A DNA stretch of 64,000 nt from NCBI RefSeq assembly GCF_030159055.1, contig NZ_BQXQ01000004.1, positions 1 to 64,000 on the forward strand. Reading direction: 5' to 3'. Below are positions 17,392 to 27,108 of the stretch, one piece after another; the stretch's first letter is position 1; the number at the start of each line of letters is the position of its first letter. The position numbers and the translations under genes were made by a program. A model generated the notes under the pieces. That model was given only the letters and a program-made list of their open reading frames with translations. It was not told the origin of the DNA and ran no database searches. This DNA is from Acidovorax sp. SUPP3334 (GTDB lineage Bacteria; Pseudomonadota; Gammaproteobacteria; Burkholderiales; Burkholderiaceae_C).

Positions 17392-18609
17392 ATGAGCAAG
17401 GTCATCAGGCAGCTTCGAGTGTTGCTCAATGAAGTCCCGGTAGGTCGTTTGACGCTTGACGACGCAGAAATTTGCGAGTTCCATCTTTATGAGTCTTATC
17501 GCAAATCATCGCCTCGCTTGGTGCTAGGGCAACAGTTTGAGGATGATTTGTTCAAGCATTACCGTGCGCGGTCGCGTTTGCCGCGCTGGTTCTCCAATTT
17601 ATTGCCCGAGGGGGCGTTGCGGCAGTTGGTGGAGGAGCAAGCAGGTCATCGAGAGTTTGATCTGTTGGTGCGTTTGGGAAAAGATCTTCCAGGGGCTGTA
17701 CGCATCGAAGTGGAGCCCAACGTGGGGGGCACTGAGGAGAGCGCCGATTGGATGGCGGACAGCGACCCTGCATCACCATTAGATGACGGGACATGGCATT
17801 TTTCGCTTGCAGGTGTTCAGCTGAAGTTCTCTGCGAACCGCGTAGACCGGGGAATGACGATTCCAGTTTCTGGGCAAGGAGGCGATTGGATATTGAAGTT
17901 GCCAGACCCCCGATTCCCTAATGTGCCTGCTAACGAGTACGCCACTATGCGTTGGGCAGCAGCCAGCGGCATCAACATTCCAGAGATTGATTTACTAGAC
18001 TTGAGTTCAGTCATTGGATTACCACAAGAAGGCGTTCCTAGGCATGAGACGCAAGCATTTGCTATTCGGAGATTTGATCGCCCGAGCGCGGATGGGCGCG
18101 TGCATATGGAAGACCTTGCTCAGGTTTTGAATCTCTACCCCGAGCAGAAGTACAGTCAATTCAACTATGAAACGATCGCCCGCTTGACCTTGGAGTTGGC
18201 AGGTCACGCGGCACTCAAGCAACTGGTGACGAGGTTGGTCTTCATGCTGGCTAGTGGCAATGGTGATGCTCACCACAAGAACTGGAGTTTCTTGTACCCC
18301 GATGGTGTCCGTGCCGAACTATCCCCTGCCTATGATCAAGTTTCAACAATCCAGTACATGACCAGTGATTCGTTGGCGCTCAATTTGGGAGGAACCAAGT
18401 TATGGGCGGACAAGCGCGTAGAAACCTTTGTGCGATTGGCGCGGAAGATTGGATTTGATGAGCGCGAAATGGGCGACTGGGTGGGTGAGGCTGTGACTGC
18501 CGTGTGTGGAGCTTGGAGCGCAGCTGCGACCGACTTCGGGTATGACCAAATGACCAGAAAAAAGATCGAAAGCCATATGAATGAAATTCCTGTCTTGAAG
18601 GTCGCATGA
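17392..18609 (+). CDS. HipA-like Ser/Thr kinase, cassette gene 2
   Basis: 405 residues, close to full HipA length. The N-terminal subdomain has LPRWFSNLLPEGALR, followed by SLAGVQLKFS (138-147), the ATP-binding Lys region WILKLP, FDR (228-230), the catalytic loop GNGDAHHKN (289-297, Asp292) and the metal-binding YDQVS (314-318), so kinase chemistry looks intact. In Escherichia coli HipA phosphorylates glutamyl-tRNA synthetase and is neutralised by HipB, encoded just upstream. Here no HipB-type helix-turn-helix gene exists; the DUF262 gene occupies that place. The ATG at 17392 follows the upstream stop by four bases. Likely role: growth-arrest or defence effector paired with DUF262 (inference). 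Confidence 0.92.
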   Translation: MSKVIRQLRVLLNEVPVGRLTLDDAEICEFHLYESYRKSSPRLVLGQQFEDDLFKHYRARSRLPRWFSNLLPEGALRQLVEEQAGHREFDLLVRLGKDLPGAVRIEVEPNVGGTEESADWMADSDPASPLDDGTWHFSLAGVQLKFSANRVDRGMTIPVSGQGGDWILKLPDPRFPNVPANEYATMRWAAASGINIPEIDLLDLSSVIGLPQEGVPRHETQAFAIRRFDRPSADGRVHMEDLAQVLNLYPEQKYSQFNYETIARLTLELAGHAALKQLVTRLVFMLASGNGDAHHKNWSFLYPDGVRAELSPAYDQVSTIQYMTSDSLALNLGGTKLWADKRVETFVRLARKIGFDEREMGDWVGEAVTAVCGAWSAAATDFGYDQMTRKKIESHMNEIPVLKVA

Positions 18610-18614
18610 AAAAT

Positions 18615-18655
18615 AGCTGCTAGCGCTTATCAATAAGTCGCTGGCAGCTTTTTTT
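18615..18655. terminator. bidirectional hairpin between hipA and glcB
   Basis: AGCTGC...GCAGCT with extended imperfect pairing (AGCGCTTAT / ATAAGTCGCT) is followed by seven T on the plus strand and by a T5 run on the minus strand. It starts six bases after the hipA stop and ends 13 bases before the glcB stop, so it can end both convergent transcripts. Its sequence resembles part of the dispersed repeat family. Confidence 0.85.
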
Positions 18656-18667
18656 GCAAGCAAATAC

Positions 18668-20875
18668 TCAGGCCGCCGCCTTCACCTTCAGCCGCCAGGC
18701 GTGCAGCAGCGGCTCGGTGTAGCCGCTGGGCTGTTCCACCCCCTTGAAGACCAGGTCGCAAGCGGCCCGATAAGCCGCCGATTCGGCAAAGCGTCCCGCC
18801 ATCTTCTGGTACAGCGGATCGCCGGCGTTCTGCTGGTCCACCACGGCGGCCATGCGCTCGAAGGTTTCCTTGATTTGCGCTTCGGTCACCACGCCGTGCA
18901 GGAGCCAGTTGGCCATGTGCTGGCTGCTGATGCGCAACGTGGCGCGGTCTTCCATCAAGCCCACGTTGTGGATGTCGGGCACCTTGGAGCAACCCACGCC
19001 CTGGTCGATCCAGCGCACGACGTAGCCCAGGATGCCCTGGGCGTTGTTGTCCAGCTCCTGCTGCTTTTCGGCATCGCTCCACTGCGGCGCGGCGGCGACG
19101 GGCACCGTGAGCAGGCCGGTCAGCAGGGTGTCGCGCTCGGCATTGGCGTCGGTCTTTTCAAGCTCTTTCTGCACTTCGGCCACGTTGACCTGGTGGTAGT
19201 GCAGCGCGTGCAGCGTGGCGCCCGTGGGGCTGGGCACCCAGGCGGTGTTGGCACCGGCCTTGGGGTGGGCGATCTTTTGCTTGAGCATCTCGGCCATCAG
19301 GTCGGGCATGGCCCACATGCCCTTGCCGATCTGCGCCTTGCCACGCAGACCGCATGACAGGCCGACCAGCACATTGTTCTTCTCGTACGACTGAATCCAG
19401 GCGCTGGCCTTCATGTCGCCCTTGCGCACCATGGGGCCGGCCTGCATGGCGGTGTGCATCTCGTCGCCCGTGCGGTCCAGAAAGCCGGTGTTGATGAACG
19501 CCACGCGCGCGCTGGCGGCCGCGATGCAGGCCTTCAGGTTGACGCTGGTGCGGCGCTCCTCGTCCATGATGCCCAGCTTCACGGTGTTTCGGGGCAGGCC
19601 CAGCAACTGCTCCACGCGGCCGAACAGGTCGCTGGCGAAGGCCACCTCGGCCGGGCCGTGCATCTTGGGCTTGACGATGTACACGCTGCCCTTGCGCGAG
19701 TTGCGGATGCCGCCCTGGCCCTTGCCCTGCAGGTCGTGCAGTGCGATGGTGGTAGTGATGGCCGCGTCCAGGATGCCTTCCGGAATCTCCCGCTGCGTGC
19801 CTTGCGCGTCGGTCCACAGCACGGCCGGGTTGGTCATCAGGTGGCCCACGTTGCGCAGGAACATCAACGAGCGTCCGTGCAGCCGCACCTCGCCGCGGCC
19901 ATCGGGCGCGGTGTAGAGGCGGTCGGGGTTCAGGCCGCGCGTGAAGGTCTTGCCGCCCTTGCTCACTGGCTCGGTGAGGTCGGCTTTCAGAATGCCCAGC
20001 CAGTTGGCGTAGCCGTTGACCTTGTCCTGGGCATCGACGGCGGCCACGGAGTCTTCCAGGTCGAGGATGGTGGACAGCGCGGCTTCGACCACCAGGTCGC
20101 TCACGCCCGCAGGATCGGTCTTGCCGATGGCCGTGGTGCGGTCGATCTGCAGGTCCAGGTGCAGGCCGTGGTGGCGCAGCAGCACGGACGAAGGCGCCGA
20201 AGCTTCGCCCTGGTAGCCCGCGAACTGCCCGGGCTCCTGCAGGCCGGTGGTGCCGCCATCCTCCAGCGCGACGGCGAGCTGGCCGCCTTCCACGCGGTAG
20301 CCGGTGGCGTTTTTGTGCGAGCCCTGGGCCAGCGGCGCGGCCTGGTCGAGCACTTCGCGGGCGAAGGCGATCACGCGGGCGCCGCGAATCGGGTTGTAGC
20401 CCTGGCCCTTTTCGGCGCCATCGGTCTCCGGGATCGCATCGGTGCCGTAGAGCGCGTCGTACAGCGAGCCCCAGCGTGCGTTGGCGGCGTTCAGAGCGTA
20501 GCGCGCATTCAGGATCGGCACCACCAGCTGCGGGCCGGCCTGCGTGGCGAGTTCGTCGTCCACGTTGCACGTGGTGGCCTGCACATCGTCGGGCTGAGGC
20601 ACCAGATAGCCGATCTGCTCCAGAAAGGCGCGGTACGCCGCCATGTTCTGCACCGGGCCCGGGTTGGCGCGGTGCCAGGTGTCCAGCTCGGCCTGCAATC
20701 GGTCGCGCTCGGCCAGCAGGCCGATGTTGCGGGGGGCCAGGTCGGTCACCAGGGCGCTGAAGCCCTTCCAGAACGACTCGCTGTCCACGCCCGTGCCGGG
20801 CAGCACCCGGTCCTCGACGAAGCGGTGCAGGGAGGTGGCCACTTGCAGGCCGTGGGCGGGGGTGCGGTCGGTCAT
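18668..20875 (-). CDS. glcB: malate synthase G
   Basis: Condenses glyoxylate with acetyl-CoA to malate, allowing growth on acetate, glycolate and related C2 compounds. At about 735 residues it has the G-isoform length, including the inserted domain. Typical sequence includes [28 protein letters not shown] and a C-terminal [17 protein letters not shown]. The start at 20875 gives [11 protein letters not shown]; an upstream ATG at 20899 is less likely. The last codons (KVKAAA) come from the inserted cassette side, whereas the truncated copy ends KVKAGTAVR, so the C-terminus appears to have been swapped. A LysR gene is divergent upstream. Confidence 0.95.
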   Translation of the reverse strand: MTDRTPAHGLQVATSLHRFVEDRVLPGTGVDSESFWKGFSALVTDLAPRNIGLLAERDRLQAELDTWHRANPGPVQNMAAYRAFLEQIGYLVPQPDDVQATTCNVDDELATQAGPQLVVPILNARYALNAANARWGSLYDALYGTDAIPETDGAEKGQGYNPIRGARVIAFAREVLDQAAPLAQGSHKNATGYRVEGGQLAVALEDGGTTGLQEPGQFAGYQGEASAPSSVLLRHHGLHLDLQIDRTTAIGKTDPAGVSDLVVEAALSTILDLEDSVAAVDAQDKVNGYANWLGILKADLTEPVSKGGKTFTRGLNPDRLYTAPDGRGEVRLHGRSLMFLRNVGHLMTNPAVLWTDAQGTQREIPEGILDAAITTTIALHDLQGKGQGGIRNSRKGSVYIVKPKMHGPAEVAFASDLFGRVEQLLGLPRNTVKLGIMDEERRTSVNLKACIAAASARVAFINTGFLDRTGDEMHTAMQAGPMVRKGDMKASAWIQSYEKNNVLVGLSCGLRGKAQIGKGMWAMPDLMAEMLKQKIAHPKAGANTAWVPSPTGATLHALHYHQVNVAEVQKELEKTDANAERDTLLTGLLTVPVAAAPQWSDAEKQQELDNNAQGILGYVVRWIDQGVGCSKVPDIHNVGLMEDRATLRISSQHMANWLLHGVVTEAQIKETFERMAAVVDQQNAGDPLYQKMAGRFAESAAYRAACDLVFKGVEQPSGYTEPLLHAWRLKVKAAA
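18678..19083. repeat. 406-bp direct repeat, right copy (inside intact glcB)
   Basis: Second copy of the repeat at 15181-15586, with one mismatch. It covers the last 135 or so codons of the intact glcB. Confidence 0.97.
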
Positions 20876-21052
20876 GGTGAAGGGTCTCGGTGGAATCAAA
20901 GAAGGAAAGAAGGACGGGCAGGAAGCGATGGCGCCATCAAGGCACCGTGAAGCCCACTGTATTTGAATTTTTTAGCCACATAAACCGCCTCGAAATCTCA
21001 TAACCAATGACTTTTACGCACGAATCGGGCGGCAAAGGGCTTTGTTGCACGT

Positions 21053-21113
21053 TGATGCTATGTATTTAATAGCTAAATGCCCTAGTAAATATTGTGCTGG
21101 ATGCCATTTTGAC
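21053..21113 (-). repeat. dispersed AT-rich repeat in the glcB/LysR gap
   Basis: Reads TGATGCTATG, then TTTAATAGCTAAATGCCCTAG and ATTGTGCTGGATGCC. It is the reverse-orientation relative of the 13193, 42570 and 61248 copies, and closest to the copy at 31015-31072. It occupies the promoter-side gap of glcB, about 180 bp upstream of its start. Confidence 0.7.
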
Positions 21114-21185
21114 CATGGGTCCTGCGTGCGGAATCGGCGTGAAACCCGTGCCAATCCGTAACTTCCATCTCCATAATCGGCGCCC

Positions 21186-22166
21186 ATGGACAAGCTCAAG
21201 GCCTTCGAGTCATTCGTGTCGGTATCGACGCGCGGCAGCCTCACCGCCGCCGCCAAGGCCGAGGGCGTGGCGCCGGCCATCATGGGCCGCCGGCTGGATG
21301 CGCTGGAAGAGCACCTGGGCGTCAAGCTCATGGTGCGCACCACGCGGCGCATCCACCTCACGCACGAAGGCAGCGCGTTCCTGGAGGATTGCCAGCGCCT
21401 TCTGTCCGACGTGGCGAATGCCGAAGCCAGCGTGTCCGCAGGCGGCGTGAAGGCCACCGGGCATCTGCGCATCACCGCGCCGGCAGGCTTCGGCCGGCGC
21501 CACGTGGCGCCCCTGGTGCCGCGTTTTCGCGATCTGCATTCCGAAGTGACCATCTCGCTCAATCTGAGCGACCGCGTGGTCGATCTGGCGGGCGGGGGGT
21601 TCGATTGCGCGGTGCGCGTGGGCGACCTGCCCGATTCCTCGCTGGTGAGCGTGCGCATCGCCGACAACCGCCGCCTGTGCGTGGCGACGCCGGCCTACCT
21701 GGAGCGCCACGGCACGCCGCGCCATCCCGGCGATCTGGCGCAGCACGCGTGCCTGACGCTGTCCAGCGACGCCTCTCAGACGCGCGGCTGGGCCTTTCGC
21801 ATGCCTGCGCCCGAGGGCGGCGCCGCCGAGGTCGTGCATTTCAAGCCCGGCGGCCCGCTGGATTGTTCGGACGGCCAGGTGCTGCACGACTGGTGCCTGG
21901 GCGGCTGGGGCATCGCCTGGCGCAGCACCTGGGAGGTCGAGGCCGAGATCGCCGCGGGGCGCCTGGTGGCCGTGCTGGAAGAGTTCGCCGCGCCACCCAA
22001 CGGCATCTACGTGGTGTTCCCGCAGCGCAAGCACATGCCGCTGCGGGTGCGCCTGTGGATCGATTACCTCAAGCACCATTACGGCCAGCCGGAGTTCTGG
22101 CGCCGCGCGGCAGGCGCCCCTGCCGCCCCTGCCGCACCACCCATCCAAGAAGGAGCCCTGCCATGA
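21186..22166 (+). CDS. LysR-family transcriptional regulator
   Basis: 326 residues. The N-terminal winged helix-turn-helix (MDKLKAFESFVSVSTRGSLT, then LGVKLMVRTTRRIHLT) is followed by a periplasmic-binding-protein-like effector domain starting GHLRITAPAGFGRRHV. It ends in an Ala/Pro-rich tail. The subgroup (CrgA/DsdC-like with a single DNA-binding N-terminus) often regulates a neighbouring gene; glcB is divergent across a 310-bp gap and is a candidate target. The stop overlaps the next gene as ATGA, so the lipoprotein is translationally coupled to it. Confidence 0.92.
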   Translation: MDKLKAFESFVSVSTRGSLTAAAKAEGVAPAIMGRRLDALEEHLGVKLMVRTTRRIHLTHEGSAFLEDCQRLLSDVANAEASVSAGGVKATGHLRITAPAGFGRRHVAPLVPRFRDLHSEVTISLNLSDRVVDLAGGGFDCAVRVGDLPDSSLVSVRIADNRRLCVATPAYLERHGTPRHPGDLAQHACLTLSSDASQTRGWAFRMPAPEGGAAEVVHFKPGGPLDCSDGQVLHDWCLGGWGIAWRSTWEVEAEIAAGRLVAVLEEFAAPPNGIYVVFPQRKHMPLRVRLWIDYLKHHYGQPEFWRRAAGAPAAPAAPPIQEGALP

Positions 22167-22873
22167 CGACCCACCCAATGAAGCCGAGCCGGCTCGGAGC
22201 CGCCCGGGCCGCCCGCACGGCGTGGCCGCGCCGGGGCCATGGCCGCGGTGCGTTGGCAGCGCTGGCCGCCGTGGTCGCCGCGGCTGCATTGGCGGGCTGC
22301 GCGGGCGGCCCGACGGCGGCTCCGCAATCCTCGCCGGTGCCCGTGTCCACGCAGGGGCCGGCGGCGGAATCCACCCGGCCTGCCGCTGCGCCGGCCGCGC
22401 CCGCAGCCCGTGGCGCGCAAGCCATCCCGCCCGGCATCGTCAGCGTGGTCTATGACGACCCGTCCCGTTTCAGCGACACCCGCATGGCCCCCCACGAATC
22501 CGATCGCGCGCGCCGGGCCTGGGTGGATGCCCTGTGCCAGTACCTGTCCGAGCGCGCGGCTGCGGCGCTGCCGGACGGGCAGCGGCTGGAGGTTCGCCTC
22601 ACCGACGTGCAGCGCGCGGGCGGCTTCGAGCCCGCGCGCGGCCCCCAGCTGTCGCAGGTGCGCATCGTGCGCGACATCTATCCGCCTAGCATCGACCTGG
22701 AGTTCAAGCGCCTGGCGGCCGATGGCAGCGTGCTGCAGTCGGGCCGCCGGGAGCTGCGCGACCCCTCTTTCCTGCCACGGGCGGGGCGCGGGTCCGGCGA
22801 TGCGCTGCGCTATGAAAAGGCCTTGATCGACGACTGGGTGCGCACCGAAATCGGAGCGCCTTTGCCGCAGTGA
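22163..22873 (+). CDS. DUF3016 domain lipoprotein
   Basis: 236 residues. A long Arg-rich N-terminus precedes a hydrophobic stretch and lipobox LAGCAGG, then an Ala/Pro linker. The DUF3016 core carries DPSRFSD, LEVRLTDVQRAGGFEP and RIVRDIYPPSIDLEFK, typical of the family. The start is set by AAGGAG seven bases upstream and by the ATGA overlap with LysR. Probably a periplasm-facing lipoprotein; the family's function is unknown. Confidence 0.85.
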   Translation: MTTHPMKPSRLGAARAARTAWPRRGHGRGALAALAAVVAAAALAGCAGGPTAAPQSSPVPVSTQGPAAESTRPAAAPAAPAARGAQAIPPGIVSVVYDDPSRFSDTRMAPHESDRARRAWVDALCQYLSERAAAALPDGQRLEVRLTDVQRAGGFEPARGPQLSQVRIVRDIYPPSIDLEFKRLAADGSVLQSGRRELRDPSFLPRAGRGSGDALRYEKALIDDWVRTEIGAPLPQ

Positions 22874-22938
22874 CGGGGTGGGCGGCAGCCCGGCCATCGC
22901 GCTACCATGCCGCCGCCATCCACTTCAAGGAGCCCTGC

Positions 22939-23394
22939 ATGACCACCGAAGCCTTGCTGGCCTGCGTCCATTTCCTGGCCATTCTCACCATGGTCACCTT
23001 CCTGGCCAGCGAAGCCGCGCTGTGCCGCCCTGCCTGGCTGAACGCTGCGGTGGTGGAGCGGCTGGCGCAGGTGGACCGGTTCTACGGCATCGCGGCCCTG
23101 GCCGTGATGGCCACGGGGCTGGCGCGCATCGGCTGGGGCATCAAGGGCGCGCCATGGTATGGAATGCAGCCGCTGCTGCATGTGAAGGTGGGGCTGTTCG
23201 TGGTGGTCGGGCTGATCTCCATCGCGCCCACCCTGCGGTTCCTGCGCTGGCGCAAAGCCCTGCGCGCCACGGGCGCCTTGCCGGACGAAGCGGCGATCCG
23301 CAGCACGCGGCGGCTGGTGATGATCGAGGCGCACCTGCTGGTGCTGATCCCGCTGGCGGCCACTTTCCTGGCGCGTGGCGTGGGCAACCGCTGA
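22939..23394 (+). CDS. DUF2214 family inner-membrane protein
   Basis: 151 residues with four predicted transmembrane helices, beginning MTTEALLACVHFLAILTMV and ending LLVLIPLAATFLARG. The pattern YGIAALAVMATGLARI and a HVKVGLF helix fit DUF2214. The ATG at 22939 follows CAAGGAG. It is 65 bp after the lipoprotein gene on the same strand and is followed by a strong terminator, so these may end one transcript. Function unknown. Confidence 0.82.
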   Translation: MTTEALLACVHFLAILTMVTFLASEAALCRPAWLNAAVVERLAQVDRFYGIAALAVMATGLARIGWGIKGAPWYGMQPLLHVKVGLFVVVGLISIAPTLRFLRWRKALRATGALPDEAAIRSTRRLVMIEAHLLVLIPLAATFLARGVGNR

Positions 23395-23413
23395 ACGGCG
23401 CGGCCCCAGCGAA

Positions 23414-23435
23414 AAAGCCCCGCGTGCGGGGCTTT
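23414..23435. terminator. convergent rho-independent hairpin
   Basis: AAAGCCCCGC and GCGGGGCTTT pair around a two-base loop between the convergent DUF2214 and PsiF-repeat genes. A-rich sequence on the left arm and T on the right suit termination in both directions. Confidence 0.85.
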
Positions 23436-23463
23436 GGGGCGAAAGGGCGGGCCGGGTGCCGGA

Positions 23464-23802
23464 TCAGGCGGCGGGCTTGTTGCTCAGGCACTGCTTCATG
23501 AAGGCCTTGCGTTCGTCGCCCTTGAGCGCCTTGGTCTTGGCGTCGGCGTTGCAGGTCGTCATCTTGCTTTGCTGGGCCGCCTGCTTGTCGGCACTGAGGC
23601 AGTCCTTCATGAAGGCCTTGCGTTCATCGCCCTTGAGCGCCTTGGTCTTGGCATCGGCATTGCAGGTGGCCATCTTGCCCTGTTGGGCGGTGGGCGCCTT
23701 GGCCGGTGCGGAAGCGGCGGCTGCGGGCGCGTCGGCCGCGTGGGCCGTGACGAGGGAGAGGGCGAGGCCGGCGGCGGCCACCACGGAGAGCAGATTCTTC
23801 AT
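23464..23802 (-). CDS. PsiF repeat-containing periplasmic protein
   Basis: 112 residues. A signal peptide (MKNLLSVVAAAGLALSLVTA, cleaved after AHA) is followed by an Ala-rich stretch and two near-identical PsiF repeats, each with a TCNADAKTKALKGDERKAFM core and a following Cys. PsiF in Escherichia coli is a phosphate-starvation-induced protein of unknown function. Each repeat has two Cys that may form a disulphide. The start at 23802 is fixed by the signal peptide. Confidence 0.9.
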   Translation of the reverse strand: MKNLLSVVAAAGLALSLVTAHAADAPAAAASAPAKAPTAQQGKMATCNADAKTKALKGDERKAFMKDCLSADKQAAQQSKMTTCNADAKTKALKGDERKAFMKQCLSNKPAA

Positions 23803-23918
23803 GTCGTATTTCCTGCAAAGTGGATAGAAAGCCCCCCGTCGACGCACACACCGCGAGGCTGTTCAGCATAACGTCATGGCCGAAAGTTTGGATGACGGAC
23901 GGCCCGTAGAATCGCCGC

Positions 23919-25628
23919 ATGCTCTCCGTCAAACAGGAATTGCTCGCGGCGCTCGCCGACGAGCTGGAAAAATTGTCGCCCGGCAGTGCCGGGCGCGCTG
24001 CTTTTGAATCCCCCAAGGTGGCCGCGCACGGCGATTTCGCCTGCACCGCGGCCATGCAGCTGGCCAAGGCCGCCAAGCAGAACCCGCGGCAACTGGCCGA
24101 AACGCTGCGCGAGGCCCTGCTGGCCACGCCGGCCTTCGGCCGCTGGGTCGAGGCGCTGGAGATCGCCGGCCCCGGCTTCATCAACATCCGGCTGAAACCC
24201 GCCGCCAAGCAGGAAGTGGTGCGCGAAGTGCTGGCCGCCGGTGAGCGCTTCGGGCAGCAGCCGAGCAACGGGCAGAAGGTGCTGGTGGAATTCGTCTCCG
24301 CCAACCCGACCGGCCCGCTGCACGTGGGCCATGGCCGCCAGGCCGCGCTGGGCGACGCCATCTGCAACCTCTTCGCCACGCAGGGCTGGAGCGTGCACCG
24401 CGAGTACTACTACAACGACGCGGGCGTGCAGATCCACACGCTCACGCACAGCACGCAGCTGCGCGCCAAGGGCTTCAAGCCCGGTGACGAATGCTGGCCC
24501 ACCGATCCCGAGAACCCGGCCAGCAAGGGGTTCTACAACGGCGACTACATCCAGGACATCGCCAACGACTTCCTGGCGAAGAAGACGGTGCAGGCCACCG
24601 ACCGCGCTTTCACGGCCAGCGGCGACGTGGACGATGTGGAGTCCATCCGCAACTTCGCGGTGGCCTATCTGCGCCATGAGCAGGACAAGGACCTGCAGGC
24701 CTTCAACCTGAGGTTCGACGAGTACTACCTGGAGTCGAGCCTGTACAGCAGCGGTCGCGTCGAGGCCACCGTGAACCGGCTGGTCGCCAACGGCAAGACC
24801 TACGAGCAGGGCGGCGCGCTCTGGCTCAAGAGCACCGACTACGGCGACGACAAGGACCGCGTCATGCGCAAGCAGGACGGCAGCTACACCTACTTCGTGC
24901 CCGACGTGGCCTATCACATCTCCAAATGGGAGCGGGGCTACACCAAGGTCGTCAACATCCAGGGGACGGACCACCACGGCACCATCGCCCGCGTGCGCGC
25001 CGGCCTGCAGGCCGCCGACGTGGGCATTCCGCAGGGCTACCCCGACTACGTGCTGCACACCATGGTGCGCGTGGTCAAGGGCGGCGAAGAGGTCAAGATC
25101 AGCAAGCGCGCCGGCAGCTACGTGACGCTGCGCGACCTGATCGAGTGGACCAGCAAGGACGCCGTGCGCTTTTTCCTGCTGAGCCGCAAGTCCGATACCG
25201 AATACACCTTCGACGTCGATCTGGCCGTGGCGCAGAACAACGACAACCCGGTGTACTACGTGCAGTACGCGCATGCGCGCATTCAATCGGTGCTGCGCAG
25301 CTGGGCCGAGCAGGGCGGCGGCGATGTGGCGTCCCTCCAGGGCGTGGACCTTTCCGCGCTCGAAGGCCCGCAGGCCCAGGCGCTGATGCTGCAACTGGCC
25401 AAGTATCCCGAGATGCTCACCGCCGCGGCCGACGGCGAGGCGCCGCACGACGTCACCTTCTACCTGCGCGACCTGGCCGCGAGCTACCACAGCTACTACG
25501 ATGCCGAGCGCATCCTGGTGGACGACGAGGCCGTCAAGCGCGCCCGCCTGGCGCTCGTCGCCGCCACCGCACAGGTATTGCACAATGGCCTGGCCGTGCT
25601 GGGCGTATCGGCGCCAGCCAGAATGTGA
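23919..25628 (+). CDS. argS: arginyl-tRNA synthetase
   Basis: Class I aminoacyl-tRNA synthetase that charges tRNA-Arg. 569 residues, full length. It has the N-terminal additional domain, the HIGH-type motif in [12 protein letters not shown] (135-138 HVGH), a KMSKS-equivalent loop [12 protein letters not shown] and a C-terminal DALR anticodon-binding domain. The SPOR-domain gene starts 12 bp after its stop, so they are likely cotranscribed. Confidence 0.98.
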   Translation: MLSVKQELLAALADELEKLSPGSAGRAAFESPKVAAHGDFACTAAMQLAKAAKQNPRQLAETLREALLATPAFGRWVEALEIAGPGFINIRLKPAAKQEVVREVLAAGERFGQQPSNGQKVLVEFVSANPTGPLHVGHGRQAALGDAICNLFATQGWSVHREYYYNDAGVQIHTLTHSTQLRAKGFKPGDECWPTDPENPASKGFYNGDYIQDIANDFLAKKTVQATDRAFTASGDVDDVESIRNFAVAYLRHEQDKDLQAFNLRFDEYYLESSLYSSGRVEATVNRLVANGKTYEQGGALWLKSTDYGDDKDRVMRKQDGSYTYFVPDVAYHISKWERGYTKVVNIQGTDHHGTIARVRAGLQAADVGIPQGYPDYVLHTMVRVVKGGEEVKISKRAGSYVTLRDLIEWTSKDAVRFFLLSRKSDTEYTFDVDLAVAQNNDNPVYYVQYAHARIQSVLRSWAEQGGGDVASLQGVDLSALEGPQAQALMLQLAKYPEMLTAAADGEAPHDVTFYLRDLAASYHSYYDAERILVDDEAVKRARLALVAATAQVLHNGLAVLGVSAPARM

Positions 25629-25640
25629 GTGTTTACGGAT

Positions 25641-26285
25641 ATGACTAAAAAGCAGCGTGGTGGCACCGCCATCGGCTTCATCCTCGGGGTGGTCGTCGGC
25701 CTGGGGGCGGCGTTGGGCGTGGCCGTGTATGTGACCAAGGTGCCGGTCCCGTTCCTCAACAAGGGCGGTGCGCGCAGCGCCGATCAGGATGCCGCCGAAT
25801 CCCAGAAGAACAAGAACTGGGACCCGAATTCGCCGCTGTACGGCAAGAATCCGGCCCACCCACCCGTGGCCGCCAGCTCGACGCCGGCCGTGGCCGGTGT
25901 GGCGCCGGCACCCGCCAGCGGCGCCTCGTCGCCTGCGGCCGTCGCTGCGGCGTCGGTGCCGCGCGGCGCGGCCAGCAAGCCTGCCGCTTCGGCCGATCCG
26001 CTGGGTGATCTGGCCAAGGCCAGGGCTGCCAGCGCTCCCGCGGGCGAACCGTTCGATTACTTCGTGCAGGCCGGGGCGTTTCGCACCCAGGGCGATGCGG
26101 ACGCACAGCGCGCCAAGCTGGCCATGCTGGGCTGGGAAGCCCGCGTGAGCGAGCGCGAACAGAGCGGCCGCACGGTGTTCCGGGTGCGCGTGGGCCCCTT
26201 CACCAAGCGAGACGATGCCGAAATGCTCAAGGACAAGCTCGATGGCGCGGGCGTCGAATCCGCGCTGGTGCGCGTACAGCGCTGA
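25641..26285 (+). CDS. SPOR-domain membrane protein
   Basis: About 214 residues. A short cytoplasmic N-terminus and one membrane helix (GFILGVVVGLGAALGVAVYV) are followed by a periplasmic Ala/Pro-rich spacer and a C-terminal SPOR domain starting FDYFVQAGAFRTQGDA. SPOR domains bind denuded septal peptidoglycan, as in FtsN and DedD, so a role at the division site is likely. The ATG at 25641 is preferred to a GTG 12 bp upstream. Lies between argS and a dsbA-type gene on the same strand, an arrangement I associate with betaproteobacteria. Confidence 0.9.
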   Translation: MTKKQRGGTAIGFILGVVVGLGAALGVAVYVTKVPVPFLNKGGARSADQDAAESQKNKNWDPNSPLYGKNPAHPPVAASSTPAVAGVAPAPASGASSPAAVAAASVPRGAASKPAASADPLGDLAKARAASAPAGEPFDYFVQAGAFRTQGDADAQRAKLAMLGWEARVSEREQSGRTVFRVRVGPFTKRDDAEMLKDKLDGAGVESALVRVQR

Positions 26286-26342
26286 ACTTTTCCCGCGGGC
26301 TGCCGCTCACAACCCTCTGACCGAACAAGGAGTGTCTTTTTC

Positions 26343-27002
26343 ATGAAACGCCGCGAGTTTTCCCTGTCCACCGCCACGGCCGTGGCCGCTTCCGCCCTGA
26401 CGCTGCCCCTGGCGACGCCCGCCATGGCCCAGGCCCGCCAATTCAAGGAAGGCAAGGACTACGTCAAGCTCGCCAAGCCCGTGGCCAGCGATGTGCCGGC
26501 CGGCAAGATCGAGGTCATCGAGTTCTTCTGGTACAGCTGCCCGCACTGCAATGCGTTCGAGCCCACGCTGGAAGCCTGGATCAAGTCGGCGCCCAAGGAT
26601 CTGGCGATTCGCCGCATGCCCGTCGCCTTCAACTCCAGCTTCGCCCCGCAGCAAAAGCTGTACTTCGCGCTGGAGAGCATGGGCAAGGTGGGCGATCTGC
26701 ACGCCAAGGTGTTCCGTGCCGTGCACGTGGAAAAGCAGGCCCTCAACAAGGACGACCTGATCTTCGAATGGATCGGCAAGCAGGGCGTGGACGTGGCCAA
26801 GTTCAAGGAAGCCTACAACTCGTTCTCGGTCTCCAACCAGTTGCGCAAGGCCGCCCAGCTGCAGGAAGCCTACGGCGTGGAAGGCGTGCCTTCCATGGGC
26901 GTGGCGGGCCGCTACTACACCGACGGCACCATGGCCGGCAACATGCAAGGCGTGCTGCAAGTGGTGGAATACCTCGCCACGACGGCTGCCAAGGGCGGTT
27001 GA
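26343..27002 (+). CDS. dsbA: DsbA-type thiol:disulfide interchange protein
   Basis: Periplasmic oxidase that introduces disulphide bonds. 219 residues with an N-terminal signal (MKRREFSLSTATAVAASALT, cleaved near AMA). The catalytic CPHC motif is at 66-69 in FFWYSCPHCNAF, and the cis-Pro loop is GVPSMG. AAGGAG precedes the ATG. DsbB is not in the window. A strong terminator follows, separating it from the lpt genes. Confidence 0.93.
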   Translation: MKRREFSLSTATAVAASALTLPLATPAMAQARQFKEGKDYVKLAKPVASDVPAGKIEVIEFFWYSCPHCNAFEPTLEAWIKSAPKDLAIRRMPVAFNSSFAPQQKLYFALESMGKVGDLHAKVFRAVHVEKQALNKDDLIFEWIGKQGVDVAKFKEAYNSFSVSNQLRKAAQLQEAYGVEGVPSMGVAGRYYTDGTMAGNMQGVLQVVEYLATTAAKGG

Positions 27003-27025
27003 GCCCCGCGGTTTGCGTTTGGCCG

Positions 27026-27049
27026 AAAGCCCGCTTTTGCGGGCTTTTT
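27026..27049 (+). terminator. rho-independent terminator after dsbA
   Basis: AAAGCCCGC, loop TTTT, GCGGGCTTT, then further T. It lies 24 bp past the dsbA stop. Confidence 0.92.
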
Positions 27050-27108
27050 CTTTGCCGCTCCCGGATCGCGCCAAGGGGTGGCTACAATCTTTGCAAGATT
27101 CGTGCCCT

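Noticed and set aside
15651..17392. A hipB-type antitoxin upstream of hipA
   Set aside because: The whole interval is the DUF262 gene and a short leader; no 70-100 residue helix-turn-helix ORF exists on either strand.
15726..18609. Integrase or transposase responsible for the cassette
   Set aside because: Both genes are fully explained as DUF262 and HipA; no recombinase or IS end was seen between the 406-bp repeats.
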